The notes: generated by a model not told the origin, from the letters alone. Counted from the stretch's first letter, positions 1-8,623 are shown. The stretch: 32,281 nucleotides of DNA from Pirellulales bacterium (GCA_022451045.1 JAKUOW010000022.1:1-32281); one strand, 5' to 3'. A program made the numbers and translations.

Positions 1-2
1 AC

Positions 3-131
3 GTCGATTTTGCTTCATTTGGATTGCCGCGTCCAGTGTACATCAACCTGCTGCGCGACCCGCTGCGGATGCAGGTCTCCGCCTTCTACTTCTGGCAGCA
101 CTGCATCTGCCGCTTTTTCAACCGTTTTTGA
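3..131 (+). pseudogene. C-terminal-cut fragment resembling a heparan-sulfate/uronyl 2-O-sulfotransferase
   Basis: In the third forward frame the first 129 bases read VDFASFGLPRPVYINLLRDP and then a VSAFYFW stretch before a TGA at 129-131. The pattern of an F-x-x-F/Y-G segment followed by P-x-YIN-x-x-RDP-(6)-S-x-x-Y-F matches the 3'-phosphate (PAPS) binding core of eukaryotic-type 2-O-sulfotransferases (HS2ST, UST and relatives), which transfer sulfate from PAPS to glycans. Family members normally continue well past this motif, but here the similarity stops about 10 residues before the stop codon. The gene is therefore cut by the window edge on the left and appears truncated or frameshifted on the right. 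The next membrane-protein frame overlaps it. This could be a decayed gene or a recombination scar; the call rests on a short motif only. Confidence 0.4.
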
Positions 132-471
132 GAAAGCTAAGTCAGCTGCAATTGATTCAAGCAATAAAAAAAGTGTTAGCGGGAATGCTCGATATCCAAA
201 CCTCAGTAAATACTTGAGCATTGTAGACACGGTAATAAAAGTCTGCTTTTGGATTGCGTTAGTTCTTTATTCCATAGTTCTTTTGGTCGGTTTTGTTGAA
301 GCAATTACGATGTTGGGCAGTGCTACCATGGAAGCCCTCGGTATAATAGTAGGATTAATTATTGCAGCACCATTAATATTCTTGTGGCTGCTGTTTTGCA
401 GGCTATGTGGGTATGCCAGTTCAGAATTAATTCGTGTCTTAATGGATATTGAAGCAAATACCCGTAGATAG
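10..471 (+). CDS. Small two-helix membrane protein of unknown function (start uncertain)
   Basis: The C-terminal two thirds of this frame look like a real protein: a lysine/serine-rich stretch, a first membrane segment (about residues 76-98), a short loop, a second segment (about 108-130) and a tail ending in SSELIRVLMDIEANTRR. This layout resembles small DUF4282-like bacterial membrane proteins, which end in a similar E-L-x-R-V-L-x-D-I-E-x-N-T-R motif; that is family resemblance, not proof. The first about 30 residues are Cys/Arg/Pro-rich and are the out-of-frame reading of the overlapping sulfotransferase fragment, so they are unlikely to be native. The frame stays open to the left edge and the listed start is a TTG, so the true start is unknown. 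A TTG at 214 just before the first membrane segment is one alternative, without a clear Shine-Dalgarno. Confidence 0.4.
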   Translation: MLHLDCRVQCTSTCCATRCGCRSPPSTSGSTASAAFSTVFEKAKSAAIDSSNKKSVSGNARYPNLSKYLSIVDTVIKVCFWIALVLYSIVLLVGFVEAITMLGSATMEALGIIVGLIIAAPLIFLWLLFCRLCGYASSELIRVLMDIEANTRR

Positions 472-634
472 AGATTTCAAGTAGGTATGCGATTGTGTGA
501 CACTTGAGACTTAGTCCCACTATCTAGAAAAAATGATCCACAAGGCAATCCTAGCTGAAGGTTCACCTGACCATCGACATAGATTGATGAGATACCGGAA
601 TGCAAAAAGGAACTAATTACCATTCTAGTAATAG

Positions 635-1987
635 TTAGCCTGTGTAGAGAACGTCCATTACGTTGCCTTCGCTAAGTCGCATTGGACGACCCTGATGATC
701 GATAATCTCAGCGTGTGGGTTTATTCCCAGTGTGTTGTAAATCGTTGCACCCATATCATCCGGTGAATATGGAGTGGTGGTTGGGTAACCACCTTGATGA
801 TCGGACTTACCAATAACCTGCCCACCGCGAACACCACCACCTGCAAACAAAGCACTGTAAACATATGCCCAGTGGTCACGACCAGGGACGGTCGCATTTG
901 GCAGCGTGGAGATTCTCGGAGAACGACCGAATTCTCCCACGACAACGATGAGCACATCATCGATGAGTCCACGTTCTTCCAAGTCTGTGATTAAGGCGCT
1001 AACTCCCTGATCAACGCCAGGAAGCAGATGTCCTTTGAGTCTTGGGAAATTCTCCACATGTGTATCCCAACTTTGAACATGCCCCATGTTGGCTTGTACA
1101 AAGGGTACGCCATTTTCAACCATACGGCGGGCGAGCAAGAGCGTCTGACCATATTTATTCCGGCCATATCGGTCACGCAGTTCATCGGATTCTGCGTGGA
1201 TGTCACATGCCCCGGTGAGCTTGCCCGATGTGAGTAAATTGAAAGCCACGTCCTGTTGGCTGGTGAATTGTTGTTTACGAGCAAGCCGATCTAACGAACG
1301 TTTTTGAGAATTCAAGTCTTCCAACAGACCCTTACGGTTTTTCAGTCGACTGGTCGTCATTCCATCAATCAGCTGCACGCCGTCGACTTTGAATTCATCT
1401 GTGCTTGGATCAGAGTTGATAATCCATGGATCGAATTTTGGACCCAGAAATCCGCTATGTTGACCAGGCCACGTTAGTGGACCCTCAATTAATGGCAGTG
1501 GAGCAGTTACCTGACTAGGTAGACCGTTGACGGATGGACGCAAATATTCAAGCGCGCTTCCGTAACTTGGTCGATCAAGCCTCGAGAGTTCCTTGTCTTC
1601 ATTTGCATTACCGCGGAAGACCTGCGCCACTCCTGTAAGTGCATGGTGCGTTGCCGAGAGATGCCGGTTATCCCGGTGTGCCATTGTTCGAACGATGGCA
1701 AACTTATCGGAGACTTTTGCTAAATGAGGAAGCTGATCTGAAAACAGCATGCCTGGCGTCTTGGTTTGTATTGCACCAAATTCACCCTTTGTTTCACTTG
1801 GACCATCAGGTTTTGGGTCAAACGAATCCATTTGGGGGCAACCGCCGGATTGGAGCACGAGAATAACGGACTTCGGTTTAGCGCCATTAGAGGCATTGGT
1901 CGCAGCGCTCACAATGCGCGGTAGCGTTAGTCCGAACAGAGTCGAACATCCTACGTGAAGCAGATCTCGCCTATCGAGACTTTTCAT
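635..1987 (-). CDS. DUF1501 family secreted protein
   Basis: This is a 450-residue DUF1501 protein, a family abundant in planctomycetes and related to the alkaline phosphatase/sulfatase fold; no enzymatic activity is established for it. The N-terminus has a twin-arginine-like segment (D-R-R-D-L-L followed by a hydrophobic stretch ending near IVSAA), pointing to Tat export. Family hallmarks seen are SVILVLQSGGCPQMDSFDPK near the start, RPSYGSALEY, GRNKYGQTLLLARRMVENGV and a C-terminal VVVGEFGRSPRI followed by GRDHW. An upstream TTG at 2008 would add seven residues, but the ATG at 1987 sits directly before the export signal and is preferred. It is divergent from the sulfatase at 2138, with about 150 bp between for both promoters. 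DUF1501 and sulfatase genes are often neighbours in planctomycetes, and a role in handling sulfated polymers is inferred, not shown. Confidence 0.9.
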   Translation of the reverse strand: MKSLDRRDLLHVGCSTLFGLTLPRIVSAATNASNGAKPKSVILVLQSGGCPQMDSFDPKPDGPSETKGEFGAIQTKTPGMLFSDQLPHLAKVSDKFAIVRTMAHRDNRHLSATHHALTGVAQVFRGNANEDKELSRLDRPSYGSALEYLRPSVNGLPSQVTAPLPLIEGPLTWPGQHSGFLGPKFDPWIINSDPSTDEFKVDGVQLIDGMTTSRLKNRKGLLEDLNSQKRSLDRLARKQQFTSQQDVAFNLLTSGKLTGACDIHAESDELRDRYGRNKYGQTLLLARRMVENGVPFVQANMGHVQSWDTHVENFPRLKGHLLPGVDQGVSALITDLEERGLIDDVLIVVVGEFGRSPRISTLPNATVPGRDHWAYVYSALFAGGGVRGGQVIGKSDHQGGYPTTTPYSPDDMGATIYNTLGINPHAEIIDHQGRPMRLSEGNVMDVLYTG

Positions 1988-2137
1988 AATTGGTCTGCCT
2001 GATAACAAATCGAGCGTGGATTATTACATACTATTGACTGGCGTTTATTATCTCATGGAAGCCGCCATCTATTCAATATTATCGTCCTTAGTTTATTACT
2101 CTCTGTAGTACCCCATAGTGGTGGAGATTATCCGAAC

Positions 2138-4051
2138 ATGAACACTGCTAAGACAATAACACTGGCTATTCTGAGTGTGTTTTCTATGTTTTGGGGCAAC
2201 TCCCAAGCAACCGGTGCAGAACCAGCAAATACACCAAATATTCTCTGGATTTCTTGTGAAGACATTAGTCCACACATCAGTTGTTTCGGAGATCCACATG
2301 CTATTACTCCCAACATTGACCAGTTGGCCAAAGAAGGTGTCAGATACACGAACTGCTTTACGACCGCGGGTGTATGTGCACCATGTCGATCCGGCATCAT
2401 TACAGGCATGTATCAAACGACTCTTGGTACGCATCACATGCGATGCGTTGCCAAATTACCCTCATCGATCAAGCCGTTTCCGATCTATCTGCGAGAACTT
2501 GGTTATTACTGTACGAACAATTCGAAGACGGATTATCAGTTTTCACATCCTAAGACGACTTGGGATGCATCCAGTTCCAAAGCACACTGGAGAAACCGCG
2601 CAGACAAGAACCAGCCATTTTTTGCTGTATTCAATTTCACCGGGTGTCACGAAAGTGGAATTGCTTCCAAGTCCAAATACGAGTCGGTGACAAAGGTTCT
2701 CAATGCTGATCAGAGGCAAATTGCATCCAAGCTCACTACATTTCCTCCTTACTATCCGGACACTGAAATATGCCGCGAAGACTGGAAGAGAAACTACGAG
2801 CTCATTACAGCGATGGATCATTGGGCGGGGAATATCGTTAAGCAACTAAAGGAAGATGGGCTCTATGAAAACACGATCATTTTCTTTTGGTCAGATCATG
2901 GCATCGGCTTGCCACGAGCCAAGCGTTGGCTTTACGACTCTGGAACCCACGTGCCATTAGTTGTACGCATTCCCGAAGCGATGAGATCCGGTGGGCAGGG
3001 CGAAAGCGGGTCAACGACTGATGAATTGATTAGCTCCATCGATTTTGGACCAACGGTTTTGAATCTGGCAGGAATAGACATCCCGAATCACATACAGGGC
3101 CGGGCTTTTCTGGGTGACGACCTGACTACTAAACGCAAGTATGTTTATGGTGCCCGAGATCGGATGGATGAGAGGTATGACATCATTCGAATGGTTCGCG
3201 ACAAGCAGTTCAAATACATTCGAAATTACGAACCGCTCAAGACGTACTATCAGTACATGAACACGCCGGAAAAAGGCGCAACGATGAAAGAACTACGAAC
3301 ACTTTTTGAAAGTGGTAATCTCGCAGCGATACCCGCAAGGTACTTTGCTGACACTAAGCCTGTAGAAGAGTTGTATGACACTCATGTTGACCCACATGAG
3401 TTAAACAATCTAGCCGCGAATCCAATCTACAGGGATATCCTGAGAAACATGCGCACGGTCCACCAGCAGTGGGTTGTCGAGTCGAGGGATCTTGGCCTGA
3501 TTGCTGAGCCTATCTTGATAGAAAAGCAGAAGTTACTCGGTGACCAATACTCAATCCTCAGATCGTCAGACGACCCTACACTCGCCAAACGAGTGGCAAC
3601 GGTGGCCTTAGCAGCATCCAGCGGCCCGGACGCTATCCCTGATCTGGTCGCGGCGCTTGATGACAAAGATCCTGCCGTGCGATTTTGGGGAGCAACGGGC
3701 CTCGGCACGATCGGTATGAAGGCATCCGCAACTCAGTCAAAACTGATATCCATGCTCGACGACTCATCAGTGGTAGTGCGAGTTGCTGCATCACGAGCGC
3801 TGTGTCGGATGAGCAAGCCTTCCGCTGCATTGGAGTGCTTAACGGAAGTGTTAACTATTGGAGCTCAGTGGGAGCGACTGCATGCCGCGATCGTACTTGA
3901 TGAGGTCGATGACCAGGCGATCCCTGTACTAGCAGAAATGAAAGCTGCTTTGAAACCAAGGCCAGACTTATACGCCAATGGCAAATATGTAGTCCGAGTT
4001 CTAAATCGTGCCATCAATCAGCTTGAGGGTACCAGCAACACTGTGCCGTGA
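2138..4051 (+). CDS. Exported type I sulfatase with C-terminal HEAT-like repeats
   Basis: This 637-residue exported sulfatase is predicted to hydrolyse sulfate esters or N-sulfates of glycans. A signal peptide (residues 1 to about 26) precedes NILWISCED, whose acidic pair binds calcium. The C-A-P-C-R motif at residues 80-84 places C80 at the position converted to formylglycine, followed by the usual SGIITGMYQT. Other family marks are a THHMR-like segment, NFTGCHESG, and FFWSDHGIGLPRAKRWLYDSG for the metal/substrate lysine region. Overall it resembles the heparan-N-sulfatase-like branch common in planctomycetes. From about residue 490 to 630 the sequence turns into helical repeats with DKDPAVRFWGATGLG and DSSVVVRVAASRAL, typical HEAT-like units, longer than the plain sulfatase fold. 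A GGAG lies about 10 bases before the ATG. It converges on the STN-domain gene, leaving only 15 bp between stops. Confidence 0.92.
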   Translation: MNTAKTITLAILSVFSMFWGNSQATGAEPANTPNILWISCEDISPHISCFGDPHAITPNIDQLAKEGVRYTNCFTTAGVCAPCRSGIITGMYQTTLGTHHMRCVAKLPSSIKPFPIYLRELGYYCTNNSKTDYQFSHPKTTWDASSSKAHWRNRADKNQPFFAVFNFTGCHESGIASKSKYESVTKVLNADQRQIASKLTTFPPYYPDTEICREDWKRNYELITAMDHWAGNIVKQLKEDGLYENTIIFFWSDHGIGLPRAKRWLYDSGTHVPLVVRIPEAMRSGGQGESGSTTDELISSIDFGPTVLNLAGIDIPNHIQGRAFLGDDLTTKRKYVYGARDRMDERYDIIRMVRDKQFKYIRNYEPLKTYYQYMNTPEKGATMKELRTLFESGNLAAIPARYFADTKPVEELYDTHVDPHELNNLAANPIYRDILRNMRTVHQQWVVESRDLGLIAEPILIEKQKLLGDQYSILRSSDDPTLAKRVATVALAASSGPDAIPDLVAALDDKDPAVRFWGATGLGTIGMKASATQSKLISMLDDSSVVVRVAASRALCRMSKPSAALECLTEVLTIGAQWERLHAAIVLDEVDDQAIPVLAEMKAALKPRPDLYANGKYVVRVLNRAINQLEGTSNTVP

Positions 4052-4066
4052 AGCTATTGCGGTAGT

Positions 4067-5389
4067 CTACTCCTGAAATCCGCCATTTTGATTTGATTGT
4101 GACGGGTCTCCTCCAAATGAACCACCACCGAAATGCACGTGAGTGGCATTAGTAGAGGAGTAGGGGTACATCGCACCGATCTCACGAAGAAAGCGCTCAA
4201 CTTCGATATGAATGTCACTGGATTGTGAGACAATCAACATCCGGCCGCTCGCCTGAATCGATCCACCATATCGCCCTTTCCAGCTTACAGGCGCCACGGA
4301 TTTCTTTATCAGCCTTGATAGCTGCTTCAACCTGGGGCCATCTATGATATCGGTTACAACTGTTTTGTTGATGTAGCTTCCCATTCCTCCAGGTCCGGCT
4401 GGCGCTGTGCCGAGTACCGTTAGACCGACGCGTCGATTGCTACTGCGTTCAGACTGCATTGTGTACCCCTGATTGTTCACGCGTGTCTTCGATTGCACAG
4501 CCATTTGCAACCTATAAACTCGTGTTGAGAAACTACCTAATCCTAAGGAGTTTATGGACCGAGGAATCGCTATCTCGTAAAGTGAGTTTAGGTAAGCGAG
4601 CACTTTATTCTGAATTGGCCAACTCTGCGAAATCGTAATGATGTGTCCCTGTGTTTCAATAACACCAGAACCACCTACGTCTTCCCACAACTCCGGATGG
4701 ATTGTGGTTTGAATGGTATCGCACAGCTTTTCGACTCGTTCTTTTGTTGATATGGTTCCGTTTACGACCATTCCCATTCCGATGCCAGCGAGATCAGACA
4801 CGTCGTAAATTCTTACCATGAGGTCTTGTTCAAGATGCTCCATGGTGGTGATTTCCCAACAACCACTGCGAAAGGTAAGGAAAAGATCGAGAGGCCGAAG
4901 TAAGACTTCCATTGCTGATTCGAGCCGAATTCTCTTCACACTGCAATTTACTGGTGTGTCGGTACCAATTCCTACTTCATCTAAAGCACGCAAATCAAGC
5001 GAGATCGGGAATCCGACCGATTGAGAAATGTGTAGTATGGCATCAGCTAGAGCAACATCGATGAATTCCAATGAGACATGTTTTTCCAAAGTGGAAAACG
5101 CGGCGATCTCGGCTTCTCTTTCAGAATCGCTTGTGTACGCCGAAATAAACGGAGTTCTACTGTCCAACTGTCCGGATGAGGATACCTGCCAAAGATCAAC
5201 GCGGTCGGCGCGTGAATCAGGCTGGTCGGTCAAGTCGATGCGCAAAACGGGAGAAGGCTGTGATTCAGAGCCAAAGCGGTCGTCTGACGGATCTGCAAAC
5301 GGATCAGTTGATTGCTGGGCAGCTAACCATGAAGGAGAGGCGAATAGACTGATGGCCAGAGGAATGAAAAGAAAAATGCGTCGCGTCAT
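4067..5389 (-). CDS. Secreted protein with secretin/TonB N-terminal (STN)-like domain
   Basis: This 440-residue protein starts with a clear Sec signal peptide (MTRRIFLFIPLAISLF, cleavage near WLAAQQ) and a low-complexity Pro/Asp/Ser stretch. Residues about 105-190 (VSLEFIDVALADAILHISQS onward, ending in LRPLDLFLTFRSGCWEIT) have the alternating helix-strand pattern of STN or secretin N0-like domains. The rest contains two similar parts with the pattern L-x-x-x-I-x-x-x-I..W..GG-x-G-x-I-x-x-x-G-x-x-I-x-I-S-Q-S (around WEDVGGSGVIETQGHIITIS and GRYGGSIQASGRMLIVSQS), so it may hold a duplicated module. Such proteins are numerous in planctomycetes with no assigned role. No secretin pore domain is present, so it is not itself a secretin. 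The C-terminus is Gly/Asn/Gln-rich. Confidence 0.75.
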   Translation of the reverse strand: MTRRIFLFIPLAISLFASPSWLAAQQSTDPFADPSDDRFGSESQPSPVLRIDLTDQPDSRADRVDLWQVSSSGQLDSRTPFISAYTSDSEREAEIAAFSTLEKHVSLEFIDVALADAILHISQSVGFPISLDLRALDEVGIGTDTPVNCSVKRIRLESAMEVLLRPLDLFLTFRSGCWEITTMEHLEQDLMVRIYDVSDLAGIGMGMVVNGTISTKERVEKLCDTIQTTIHPELWEDVGGSGVIETQGHIITISQSWPIQNKVLAYLNSLYEIAIPRSINSLGLGSFSTRVYRLQMAVQSKTRVNNQGYTMQSERSSNRRVGLTVLGTAPAGPGGMGSYINKTVVTDIIDGPRLKQLSRLIKKSVAPVSWKGRYGGSIQASGRMLIVSQSSDIHIEVERFLREIGAMYPYSSTNATHVHFGGGSFGGDPSQSNQNGGFQE

Positions 5390-5496
5390 GGGTCTTATCG
5401 TGTTGCGGCAATGAAATCGTCTAACATCAGATGTGTTTTTGCATTATTTGCCCACAGCGGGTGAATGGCAAATGCTATTCGTTTCAGCACAAGCGC

Positions 5497-5540
5497 AAAA
5501 AAACACGCAGTAGCACAAATATTGTGAATACTGCGTGTTT
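5497..5540 (-). terminator. Rho-independent terminator of the glutathione peroxidase gene
   Basis: Arms 5501-5512 and 5529-5540 form a perfect 12-bp inverted repeat (AAACACGCAGTA against TACTGCGTGTTT), and the loop holds a further CACAA/TTGTG stem. Read on the minus strand, the hairpin starts 21 bases after the gene's stop and runs directly into seven U residues (plus-strand A run at 5497-5503). This is the strongest intrinsic terminator seen in the window. Confidence 0.88.
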
Positions 5541-5561
5541 GAATTCGTGGTCGTCGGTGGA

Positions 5562-6125
5562 CTACTTGGCCAAGGCGGATTCGATTGCCTTGAGAACTTC
5601 CGGAGCATCCGGCTTGGTACGTGGCTCAAAGCGAGCAACAACCTTGCCATCTTTACCGATGACGAATTTCTCGAAGTTCCAGCTAACTTTACCGGCACCC
5701 TTTGGAGGTGTGTCTAGAGCGGTCAAGTGCTTGTAGAGTCCACAAGCTGTCTCACCGTTGACATCAATCTTTGCAAACATATCAAACGTCACGTCATACC
5801 GTTGCGTGCAAAATGCTTTGATTTCAAGATTTGTGCCAGGTTCCTGTTTTCCAAATTGATTACAGGGAAATCCCATGACGGAAAGACCTTTTTTATTGTA
5901 CTTATCGTGAAGTGCCTGCAACTGCAGGTATTGGGGGGTAAGGCCTCACTTACTGGCGAGGTTAACAACAAGTAACACTCGACCTTTGTATTTGGATAAG
6001 TCAACTTCCTTGCCATCAATGTTCTTCATTTTGAACTTGAGGGCAGCAGGTGTGTCATCGGCAAACGCATGGCTTGCGACGAACATGGGCAGTAGCAAGG
6101 CTGCCATCCACTTCATCAATGTCAT
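5562..6125 (-). CDS. Selenocysteine-type glutathione peroxidase, exported (UGA at codon 60)
   Basis: Reading from the ATG at 6125 gives one 187-residue frame interrupted only by a TGA at 5946-5948 (codon 60). The TGA falls exactly at the peroxidatic position of glutathione peroxidases: VVNLASK-U-GLTPQY. Downstream FPCNQFGKQEPG (Q94) and SWNFEKF (W149, N150) supply the rest of the U/C-Q-W-N tetrad that reduces hydroperoxides using thiols. An N-terminal signal peptide (residues 1-22, MTLMKWMAALLLPMF then ASHAFA) predicts export. A GGGAG sits 8 bases before the ATG. Nothing else in the frame is broken, and codons on both sides of the TGA are conserved family residues, favouring selenocysteine over decay. 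A hairpin fitting a bacterial SECIS follows the TGA (separate entry). A Cys-to-stop point mutation or base-calling error is the alternative. A caller treating TGA as stop would report only 5562-5921. Confidence 0.82.
5915..5928 (-). promoter_or_regulatory. bSECIS-like hairpin for UGA recoding
   Basis: Starting 18 bases after the in-frame TGA, the mRNA reads CCTGCAGTTGCAGG, forming a 5-bp stem (CCTGC/GCAGG) with an AGUU loop. The loop G is the second loop base and lies 24 bases after UGA. Published bacterial SECIS rules ask for a short apical stem-loop about 16-37 bases after UGA with a G in the first or second loop position, and this fits. SelB binding is inferred. Confidence 0.6.
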
Positions 6126-6224
6126 TTAGGGATCTCCCAGTTGAGTAAACACGTAGTAATTGATTGGTTTAGTTCAGTCTATCAGATGACAATCCCGAAG
6201 TGTTTGAAAACTGGTCTGATGGAC

Positions 6225-7403
6225 TTACAGGACCTGCATTACGCAGTCACAGAATCGCTCGAGGTTTTCATCCGTTAGGCCAGCAACATTGATTCGTCCG
6301 CTGCCTACGATATAAATCGAGTGGTCATTTCTAAGGGTATCAACTTGCTCTTTGTTTAATCCAGAGAAGCTGAACATCCCGCGCTGTGATTGAATGAACC
6401 CGAAGTCAACCGGCGCATTGCGTTGCTGCATCGCCTTTACAAACTTATCCCGCATATCGTTTATGCGGTTTCGCATTTGAGCGACTTCGGATTCCCATTG
6501 CGAGCGAAGTTGTTCGTCACTTAATACGGTCGAAACAATAGCTCCACCATGTTTAGGTGGATTGCTGTAATTTGTTCTCACGGCGCGTTTTGCATGGCTT
6601 AGGGTTACAGGAGCAGTATTGTCGTCTTCTGAAACAACTGTCAAAGCACCAATGCGTTCCCCATACAAACCAAAGTTCTTGGAGAATGAACTGCAGACGA
6701 TGAACTCTTTGCCACCCTGTCGAAATGGAATTAAAGCAGCGGCATCTTCTGTAATACCATTTCCAAATCCTTGATAAGCAAAGTCAACCAGCGGAAGAAT
6801 ACCGCGTTCATTGCATAGAGCAGCAACTTGCTCCCATTGTTCAGCAGTGGGGTCTACACCAGTTGGATTGTGGCAACATGCATGCAAACAGATTACATCA
6901 CCGCCAGGAATCTGACTGATCGAGTCTAATAGCCCCTGAAAGTCGAGACCTGTGCGTGATTCATTCAGGTATGTGTATGTTTCTGTGTTTAAGCCTGCAG
7001 CATTGAAAACGCCACCATGATTTGCCCAGGTTGGATTGCTTAGCCAAATCGTCGATGCTCCAACCTTATGTTTCAAAAAGTCACCAGATACGCGTAACGC
7101 GCCGGTTCCACCAGGAGTTTGCAATGTTACGGCACGACCGCCTATATCCTCACCAAAGATAAGGTCTCTAACGAGTGGACCATACTCGGCAAGACCATCA
7201 ATTCCAAGATACGACTTACTGTTTTCGTTCTCAATTATTCTAGATTCAGCCTGTTTAACACATTCCAGAATTGGTGTTGTTCCGGTGTCATCCTTATATA
7301 CACCAACGCTAAGGCTAATTTTCTCAGGATTCGGATCATTCTTAAATGCTTCTGTTAATCCCAAAATGGCGTCAGGTGGTGCCATTTCCATTGCTTCAAA
7401 CAT
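6225..7403 (-). CDS. Aromatic/aspartate aminotransferase (class I, PLP-dependent)
   Basis: This 392-residue enzyme belongs to the AspC/TyrB group, which moves amino groups between aspartate or aromatic amino acids and 2-oxoglutarate in the cytoplasm. Visible markers are ISLSVGVYKDDTGTTPIL near the N-terminus, SYLGIDGLAEYGPLVRDLIFG, HACCHNPTGVDPT with N179, D207 in LPLVDFAYQGFGNG (pyridine-nitrogen contact), the Schiff-base lysine K242 in SSFSKNFGLYGERIG, and the SGRINVAGL segment near the C-terminus with the carboxylate-binding arginine. Length is normal for the family (about 395). The ATG at 7403 lies directly before the conserved start of the fold; no obvious Shine-Dalgarno is seen. Substrate choice between aspartate and aromatic acids cannot be decided from the sequence alone. 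It lies upstream of, and on the same strand as, the glutathione peroxidase, with about 100 bp between, so co-transcription is uncertain. Confidence 0.93.
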   Translation of the reverse strand: MFEAMEMAPPDAILGLTEAFKNDPNPEKISLSVGVYKDDTGTTPILECVKQAESRIIENENSKSYLGIDGLAEYGPLVRDLIFGEDIGGRAVTLQTPGGTGALRVSGDFLKHKVGASTIWLSNPTWANHGGVFNAAGLNTETYTYLNESRTGLDFQGLLDSISQIPGGDVICLHACCHNPTGVDPTAEQWEQVAALCNERGILPLVDFAYQGFGNGITEDAAALIPFRQGGKEFIVCSSFSKNFGLYGERIGALTVVSEDDNTAPVTLSHAKRAVRTNYSNPPKHGGAIVSTVLSDEQLRSQWESEVAQMRNRINDMRDKFVKAMQQRNAPVDFGFIQSQRGMFSFSGLNKEQVDTLRNDHSIYIVGSGRINVAGLTDENLERFCDCVMQVL

Positions 7404-7579
7404 GTCATCGACCCATTTGGTTTGGTCATTATTCTTTGGTTGATACGGCTATGATCTTATCGCAAGTCACCCATCGTGAATCTAATGCACGCATTGGAAA
7501 AATGAGCTAAAATCGTCCCTTCAACCTATCTGTAGCGGTTATAGCTGACAAGCGGACGAATCAACACAAGGCACAAGTC

Positions 7580-8623
7580 ATGGAACAATGGCAACAACTC
7601 TTGCCGCAACAGGTAAACGAAGGCCCATTCCTGACGAGTTATACGTTGCCGGAATTGCAGTCGAGAATCAAATATCAGTGTCCGGTACTCCCAATTTGCT
7701 CACTTGGAACACCTGTTGAGTCACTGGCCGAACTTGGACCACTCGTATTGCCGCCGTTGTATCACGAAGCGCTTACGCCGGATCTCAAACGCAGTCTTAT
7801 CGAGCGAATCGGTCAGTGTTTTCCATACTACGAAGGTACGCGTGCTCGTGGAGCATTGGAGTCGGATTTGGTTGTTGTCGAGATGCCAGTGAAGGAGTAT
7901 GAAGCCCCATGTACTGGCCGCGTTGTTTGTTTTAGCGTCGATACAGCGGTGGAGGAACATGGTCCACATTTACCTCTAGCTACTGACACAATTCAGAGTT
8001 ACGCCGTGTTGGATCAAATGCGGTTGCGGTATCCCCAGATCTATATTGCGCCACCAGTAGAGTACGGTCATTTAACCTGGGGATTGCCGTTTGGTATGAG
8101 CATCGATATTACACCGGGCTTACTGGTGCAGTACGTCGCCCATTTTACGGATGCCATTATGAAGTGGTTAAATCCATATGGTATTTACGTCGTCGACGTC
8201 CACGGATCGACTGTGCATAGAAATGCGATCCAGGAAGGCCTACGAATTAGTAGTTGTGATCATTATCGATTTAGGTGGTTACACGAACCGCTTATACAGT
8301 TCGCCGGCGAACGTGGTGATCAGCATGCCGGCGGCGTGGAAACTGCACTAGTCGAATGGGTATCGCCTGGATTGGTTGATAATAGAATCTGGCCGGAAAA
8401 GGCTTTGGAAATAGCCCGTGGTGAAATGTACATGGATCACGCAAATGAACTATCCGAAGATCTTGGTGCATTCATATCAGAAGTAGAGCAGAGCCAAGAT
8501 TCAAAGAATCCGCTAAATGGTGTTGTTGGTGTGATAAACAACTATGAAGAGGTGGATGCACAAGACATGATGCAGCGAATGTGGGTGGTTGCATCTCGTG
8601 ATATTGAAGAACTTATTGAATAG
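7580..8623 (+). CDS. Creatininase-family amidohydrolase with N-terminal extension
   Basis: This 347-residue protein carries the creatininase fold from about residue 112 onward. Metal-site motifs seen are E126-H127-G-P-H-L-P-L-x-T-D136, the VVDVHGSTVHRN core strand, and GDQHAGGVETALV with the His/Glu pair. Known family members cleave cyclic amides or formamides (creatinine, 3-dehydro-carnitine-like compounds, the FAPy step of F420 and riboflavin-type synthesis), so the exact substrate is open. Plain creatininases are about 240-260 residues; this one has about 100 extra N-terminal residues that include a Pro/Leu-rich and an FPYYEGTRARGALES segment without a fold I recognise. It is divergent from the aminotransferase with a 176-bp gap. 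No signal peptide is visible, so it should be cytoplasmic. Confidence 0.85.
   Translation: MEQWQQLLPQQVNEGPFLTSYTLPELQSRIKYQCPVLPICSLGTPVESLAELGPLVLPPLYHEALTPDLKRSLIERIGQCFPYYEGTRARGALESDLVVVEMPVKEYEAPCTGRVVCFSVDTAVEEHGPHLPLATDTIQSYAVLDQMRLRYPQIYIAPPVEYGHLTWGLPFGMSIDITPGLLVQYVAHFTDAIMKWLNPYGIYVVDVHGSTVHRNAIQEGLRISSCDHYRFRWLHEPLIQFAGERGDQHAGGVETALVEWVSPGLVDNRIWPEKALEIARGEMYMDHANELSEDLGAFISEVEQSQDSKNPLNGVVGVINNYEEVDAQDMMQRMWVVASRDIEELIE

Noticed and set aside
4067-5389. A type II/IV secretion secretin
   Set aside because: Only the STN/N0-like part is present; the pore-forming secretin domain is missing and the protein is too short.
5562-5921. A free-standing 119-residue glutathione peroxidase fragment starting MQALHDKY
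   Set aside because: The same frame continues upstream through a single TGA at the catalytic position to a signal peptide and a good ribosome site, so the fragment is only the part after the selenocysteine codon.
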